A stretch of 64,000 bases of DNA from Dipylidium caninum. Taxonomy: Eukaryota > Platyhelminthes > Cestoda > Cyclophyllidea > Dipylidiidae. The stretch spans positions 62,001-126,000 of the forward strand of contig QEYB01000228.1 of assembly GCA_017562135.1 (NCBI GenBank). The letters are read 5' to 3'. Positions 59,541-64,000 of this stretch are shown here, in pieces (within the stretch, counting starts at the first letter, position 1; each line of letters begins with the position of its first letter). Position numbers and translations under genes: made by a program. The notes under the pieces are model-generated. The model saw only the letters and a program-made list of their open reading frames with translations, ran no database searches and was not told the DNA's origin.

Positions 59541-62030
59541 AGTGCACTCGTCAACACATCGCACATTCGCGGTCTCCACGGCAAACTACTTCCACGTGGT
59601 CGTTGAGATCATCGGCAGTGGAGTGAGGATGCCGTCGGGCAGAAGTTGCAGCATCAACCTCCTACCACCGCCGTCCATCCACACTTGTTCCAGTGTTTTT
59701 CCTGCCTGGCTGGACGTCTGCAGGAAGGCAGTGTCAGGAGGCACGTCAACTGAGGAGCGAGCACTAGACGAGTCGTTGGACTTGGTTGAAGACGAAAAAC
59801 ATTCAAGCAAGGGAAACAAGAAGCCATCCCTCTGTCTTCTTCCTCTTCACCGCAAGCCAGTCGCTCCGACTGAAGCACCAACACCGTTTGTCAGTAGTTG
59901 GCTGTCACATGGGCAGAAATTACGCTGACGAGTGTCTCCGTTCCAGCTGGTCGAGGTTCCACTGTCAGTGAATAGATATGGAGAGGCTTTTGGCGCTCGG
60001 AGGGGAGTCTTAGCCGTCGTCTGCGCTGTCATTCGTCAGATCAGAAGGTTGACAACCGCGCTGACACCAGCTAGGCCCTTCGACTTAACCTCGTCTTCCC
60101 GCCATTGGAGTCGGGGCCAGCGGCGAAAGTTGAAGGAAATTTGAGTGCTTTCGCGGTGCACTGCCCCGTGAAGAGCCTTCGACGGACGGAGGTTTATGCC
60201 CCCACGCAGGGCTGAAAATGGTGCAAAGTGCATTGGATGTTGTCGACAAACCGTATGCCGAACAGCAGGACCCGTCACCACATTAAGGGCCGTGGTGTGT
60301 AAGAACGTCGCAGACTGATGGGCGTCTGAGGCTCCCGACCCACATACCACCAATCGCGTAAGGAAAAAATGCTTTAGTCGAGGAATGATGGCAAAGTTCG
60401 AGCTCGGTGGCATTCGAAGAGACGCCACCGACGACAGAAAGTGTGTCGACGTCTCCTCACGTCTGCCTCAATTCACCCGAGAGCGTGTGTTGAGAGGAAA
60501 GTTGCGAGACTGCTTCACAGTACCTTCTCTGTCGACTCACTGGTTAATTCGCAGAAGAGACTTTCTTCTCTCGCAACGCCTGCTCACTTCCTCCAACAGA
60601 CCTAAAAACGCCCGCCCTGTGCTTTAGACAGGGTTACGAAGCTCCTAATTGCTCGTATTTTCGAGGCGGCTTCGTCTACCCATTTCGAGGACCGCATTCG
60701 CCTCTCCTACTGCTCGAGGCTAAACTCGAGTCCGCCAAGTGCCACTTCCCCTCCGCCTGTGCCCACCACGCCGTGACCACCGTGAAAGGGAAGTGTGAAC
60801 CCATCGAAAGTTGTTCCTTCACCAAATTACACTCGGGTGGTATGCATGCTCACTTTTCACCGGTCCGAAGTCTCGTGGCGAGGTGGATGCTTTAGTGCAG
60901 CCGCCCGAAACACCCCCATCCGCCCAATCCGCGGTCCTCCATTCCCATCAACGCGCTGCCATTGTTGCACAGAGCAGTGACAACGTAACAATGAGTGGCA
61001 AGTCAAAGAGACTCAGATGGAAGAGTAAATCAACCCTCGACATTCGGCCGCGGAGAGGCTTCCTTGAGTTGCTCGCCTTGTCGCCTCTTCGCCGTCTTCG
61101 CCCACGTCGTCTTCGCCCACGCATCTTCGCCCCACGTTGCCTCATTCCACCTGGGCACTTGGACGGCAAAGTGGGCAAAGCCTTCCCTGAGCGGACGAAA
61201 TGAGGCTTCTCTTTCCGTGGCGGAATAAATCATCATCGCCTTCGGGACACGCAAAGAAGAGTTTTGTGACTCGACGTCTGTCTTGCTTAATCGCCCTCTT
61301 CCAACCAGAGAAGGTGGCCCAATCCTTCGGCCGTGGCCTGCATTTCTCACTTTCCCTACCAAATCACCTGAGATCCACTCTAGTTTACGGCAGCTCCCTC
61401 GACAAGTGGTGACGTTGCCAAAGTTGCCACGACGAAGGCATCGCTTCAACGCCCCAGTCGGCTCTTCTGCCTCAACACGACCGCTCCCCAGCCTCGGTCG
61501 CCTCGTCGCTCACACCGGTGCAGGGTGGCGGTGCGGGCAAGTGGTGGGTCGGCGAGGATGTGTGGATGAGAAGATGAGCTGAAGAGTGGAAGCAACTCAC
61601 TGCCCGCTCGAATTAAAGCGCTCAAGTGGCAGCAGCGAACAACGTCGCCTCCTTCGCCTCCTTCGCCCTCGCCCCCTCGCAGTCGTCTTCCTACCACCTC
61701 CTCGTGACAACTCAGACGCCCTTCTCTTCTCATTCCGCAATGACTCGGCAGGCGTTCCGTCGTGTCCCTGCGGCAGACTGGACAAACAGACGCGACGCGA
61801 CGTTATCCACGATGTGTTGGCGATGCGAACAGCCGCCCACTCCAGTTCCACTTCGGCATGACAGACGAAACGTTAGTCCATTCGAACGCCCTCGAAATGT
61901 AGACATCCGCGGCGTAAATGCACGCCAGGTAGAAGTGGAATGGTTGCAGCGTCTTTGACGACTGGACACACAGACGAGGAGTTTGAGGCTTCCGCACACG
62001 AGGCAGCGCGGACAGGCTTAGGTGGCGGGG

Positions 62031-62060
62031 AGCGTGGGAGCGTGGGAGCGTGGGAGCGTG
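62031..62060 (+). repeat. 8-bp tandem repeat (gtgggagc)n
   Basis: Three to four consecutive units, the last imperfect. Confidence 0.85.
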
Positions 62061-62777
62061 GTGGCGGAGTGTGAAATGGACCGACGAGGCGAAGGAGAGA
62101 CGCAAACAGGGAGACGAGGACTGGCAACGGGACGGGAGAGACTCAAGCAGTGGCGGATGCCACTTCACCCCAACTCTGCCACAGACGCCTCGTGACGCGG
62201 CCTGACCCGAGACCAACCGACCCCACGCCGACTGCTTCTTCGTGGAAGCGCAGACAAAGTCGACGCAGAAGGCCAGTGAGAAGTGCACCCGCTGTGTTGG
62301 TTGGCCACTTTTAATGTTGGTGGCGCCGACCCACGTTGCTGACTCGAGGCAGTCAACGCTCTTCGCCATGCCACCCATCGACGAGTTCGTCACAGTCGCT
62401 TGGGGGACGACGGAGACCGTCGAGGACCTCGAGCGCCGCATCGCCGTGGAGGTGGAGTTGGAAAGACCCACGGTCGCAGCAGACGTGGAAGAAGGTGAAG
62501 TTGAAACGCGGTGGTGAAGGAGACGGAAAGAGGCGAATGCTTGTCAATGGGAGGGGAGTGGACGACGAAAGTGGTTAATGGAGGGAAGAAATGGAAGTGA
62601 GGGGCACCTCAAGACTCGCCTTAACTGACCTCAACAGACACTTCCCACGTCCTCCTGCCCACTCCCACCCCCACCCCACGTCCTCCTCAGTTGGGCAGGC
62701 AGAATCTGAGCATTTCTGCATGCCGAAGCTGTCTTCCCCGTGTCTCCTCGTCCCCATGCCGAGACAAAGGGGAAGAA

Positions 62778-62830
62778 TGGGAGGAGGAGGAGGAGGAGGA
62801 CTCAGGGAGGAGGAGGAGGAGGAGGCTCGG
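62778..62830 (+). repeat. Purine GGA tract
   Basis: (gga)n interrupted by 'ctcaggg', the same interruption as in the tract at 34,970-35,095. Confidence 0.85.
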
Positions 62831-62885
62831 GAAGATGGGGGAAGGCAGCTAGGTGGATTGATGAGGAGAGGAGGCAGCCACTCAC

Positions 62886-62999
62886 TTTGATCGCACAAGT
62901 CGCCGCGCCATCCGGCCTCGCAGACGCACTCGAACCCGCCGTCGGCCGTCTCTCGGCAGTCTCCGCGTTTGCACGGTTTGAGTTCACACGGCTTCAGCT
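62886..62999 (-). CDS. Single EGF-like domain exon of a larger gene
   Basis: On the minus strand, an acceptor (CCCCTTTCAG) is followed by 114 bases and a strong donor (AAA|GTGAGT). The exon is phase 1-1, the usual phase of shuffled EGF modules. It encodes one EGF-like domain with six cysteines in the right spacing: LKPCELKPCKRGDC, then GGFECVCEAGWRGDLCDQ. The C4-x-C5 and GWxGxxC6 signature is clear. It lacks an obvious calcium-binding consensus at its start. The domain belongs to a secreted or membrane protein such as a Notch ligand, slit, agrin or crumbs type. Which one cannot be told from a single module, and I could not find the neighbouring exons. Confidence 0.8.
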
Positions 63000-64000
63000 C
63001 TGAAAGGGGACCACAACGCTCGCCATAACCGAGGGGGACGTCGCGCCACCTGAGGCGGCGTGTCTACGACTGGAAGAGCTGAAGCGAGCCTTTCCACTTG
63101 CTCCAAACCTGATTGTAACAACATCGTCGTCGATCACATTTGACGCCTGCAAAGTGGTGCTTCGGACAGGTCGAAATCCCCTGTTTCAAATCCTTCCAAC
63201 CGTCTTCCACATTTACAATGAGACATTTGTGCCTCTACTGAACACTTTTATTAAATTTTTGCATGCTTCTGGTGAATTTCCCCCTTATTGAAATTTCAGA
63301 AAATGCAGTGTTTAACTTAACTTCACCAGTAGCCGCGGCTGCGCTAACTGTTCGCAATTAAAACCACCCTGAGCCAACTTTTTTATTTAATTAAATAAGT
63401 CAGTATGTGTACATTAGAGATATATAAACCTTGAGCGAAAATGAGGTGAGTGATTATTTGTTACTAGTCGAAAATTGTTTGTCATGTAAAGTGGACAGAA
63501 CCTTCCGGTAGAGCTGACAGCCTGCAGACGCCCTTTTTCCTTCTCACTTGACTACTTCAGTGACGATTTTGGGGGCAGGAGAACGTAGATTTGACTTTAT
63601 TGTAAGGCCAAAGGGGAGTTCCTTTGTTCAGGTGTGCATATCCTCAGATTATGTGAGTAATTTGCTGTTTTCGACGTCGTTGTCGTCGGTCTACTTAATC
63701 GACGCTAGTAGGAAAATTGATGCGACGGGATCGTCGGGTCGTGTCAACGAGATTCAAACCGACATACACCCCATTACAAAGTACGACCCTCCTAAGTGGA
63801 AAATCGCCCGACGAGTCAATCATGTTGAACGGATGTGGACGGTTTCTGAGTCCGGGAAAAGGAAAATTCCAAAACTTTTCTCCTCCGCCTCCACTCTCAA
63901 CAACCAGTCTGAAAGCAGTTTTGCCACCAAAATCAGAGGGCCGGTCAAGTCTCGGGCCAAATCCCACCAGATAAAGCGGCATCTTAGCAAACCGGTCACG
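63000..64000. other. No supported gene
   Basis: Upstream side of the EGF-like exon; mostly AT-rich to about 63.7 kb. The last 300 bases are open on both strands without splice support (minus frame MPLYLVGFGPRLDRPS...). They could be part of an exon running off the window. Confidence 0.4.

Larger units (their letters stand above)
59541..62885. other. GC-rich stretch with ambiguous open frames
   Basis: Around 59,530-59,930 both strands are protein-like. The plus frame follows a good acceptor (CACCTTTCAG); the minus frame ends at a good donor (AAAG|GTGAGG). Neither can be extended with consistent phase. Farther on there are TCGCCCACG-type short repeats (61,085-61,135), a (GTGGGAGC)n run (62,031-62,060) and a GGA tract (62,778-62,830). 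If the minus-strand EGF-like gene continues downstream, its 3' exons should lie here. Confidence 0.4.

Overview
This is a stretch of animal nuclear DNA. Genes are split by introns with standard GT...AG ends, some only 35 to 62 bp and others up to 9.9 kb. Genes lie on both strands, there are no operons, and long non-coding stretches are full of repeats. Mixing very short and very long introns with strongly diverged animal proteins suggests a parasitic flatworm, most likely a cestode. That assignment is inference, because no diagnostic sequence such as a spliced leader was found.

Five multi-exon gene models hold up, in the sense that reading frame, splice sites and intron phases all agree. (1) 1-3,883, +: the 3' part of a POGZ/ZNF280-type C2H2 zinc-finger protein, 695 aa visible in eight exons. 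(2) 5,531-6,582, -: an unrecognised 232-aa protein in four exons, with a poly(A) signal just behind the stop. (3) 7,420-10,697, -: a complete COQ8 (ADCK3/4) atypical kinase of coenzyme Q biosynthesis, seven exons, 544 aa. (4) 15,467-18,814, -: a complete EMX (empty spiracles) homeobox gene, three exons, 340 aa, with the intron at homeodomain position 44/45. (5) 44,147-55,770, +: a two-pore-domain potassium channel, two exons, 563 aa, with a 9.9-kb intron that splits the first selectivity filter. Weaker items are two C-terminal exons at 4,361-4,603 (-), a possible orphan ORF at 25,902-26,314 (-), a possible single exon at 40,524-41,009 (+), and one EGF-like exon at 62,886-62,999 (-) that must belong to a larger minus-strand gene.

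Layout: 0-11 kb is gene-dense. 10.7-15.4 kb is AT-rich and empty. 15.4-25 kb holds EMX, bracketed by two inverted copies of a 1.05-kb repeat, one of them inside the EMX intron. 25-31 kb holds a nearly identical 0.6-kb inverted pair. 32-57 kb is a GC-rich repeat zone: many degenerate copies of one dispersed family, a third inverted pair at 41.2-43.1 kb, several local direct repeats, and long purine/pyrimidine tracts. The potassium channel spans its right half. 57-64 kb is again mostly unexplained and partly GC-rich.

The genes do not form a pathway: one mitochondrial enzyme, one developmental transcription factor, one chromatin-type zinc-finger protein and one membrane channel. The most unusual part of the window is the repeat architecture, namely three inverted pairs, a dispersed family, and a perfect 38-bp palindrome almost exactly midway between the first pair. 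No transposase, reverse transcriptase, CRISPR array, tRNA or rRNA was recognised.
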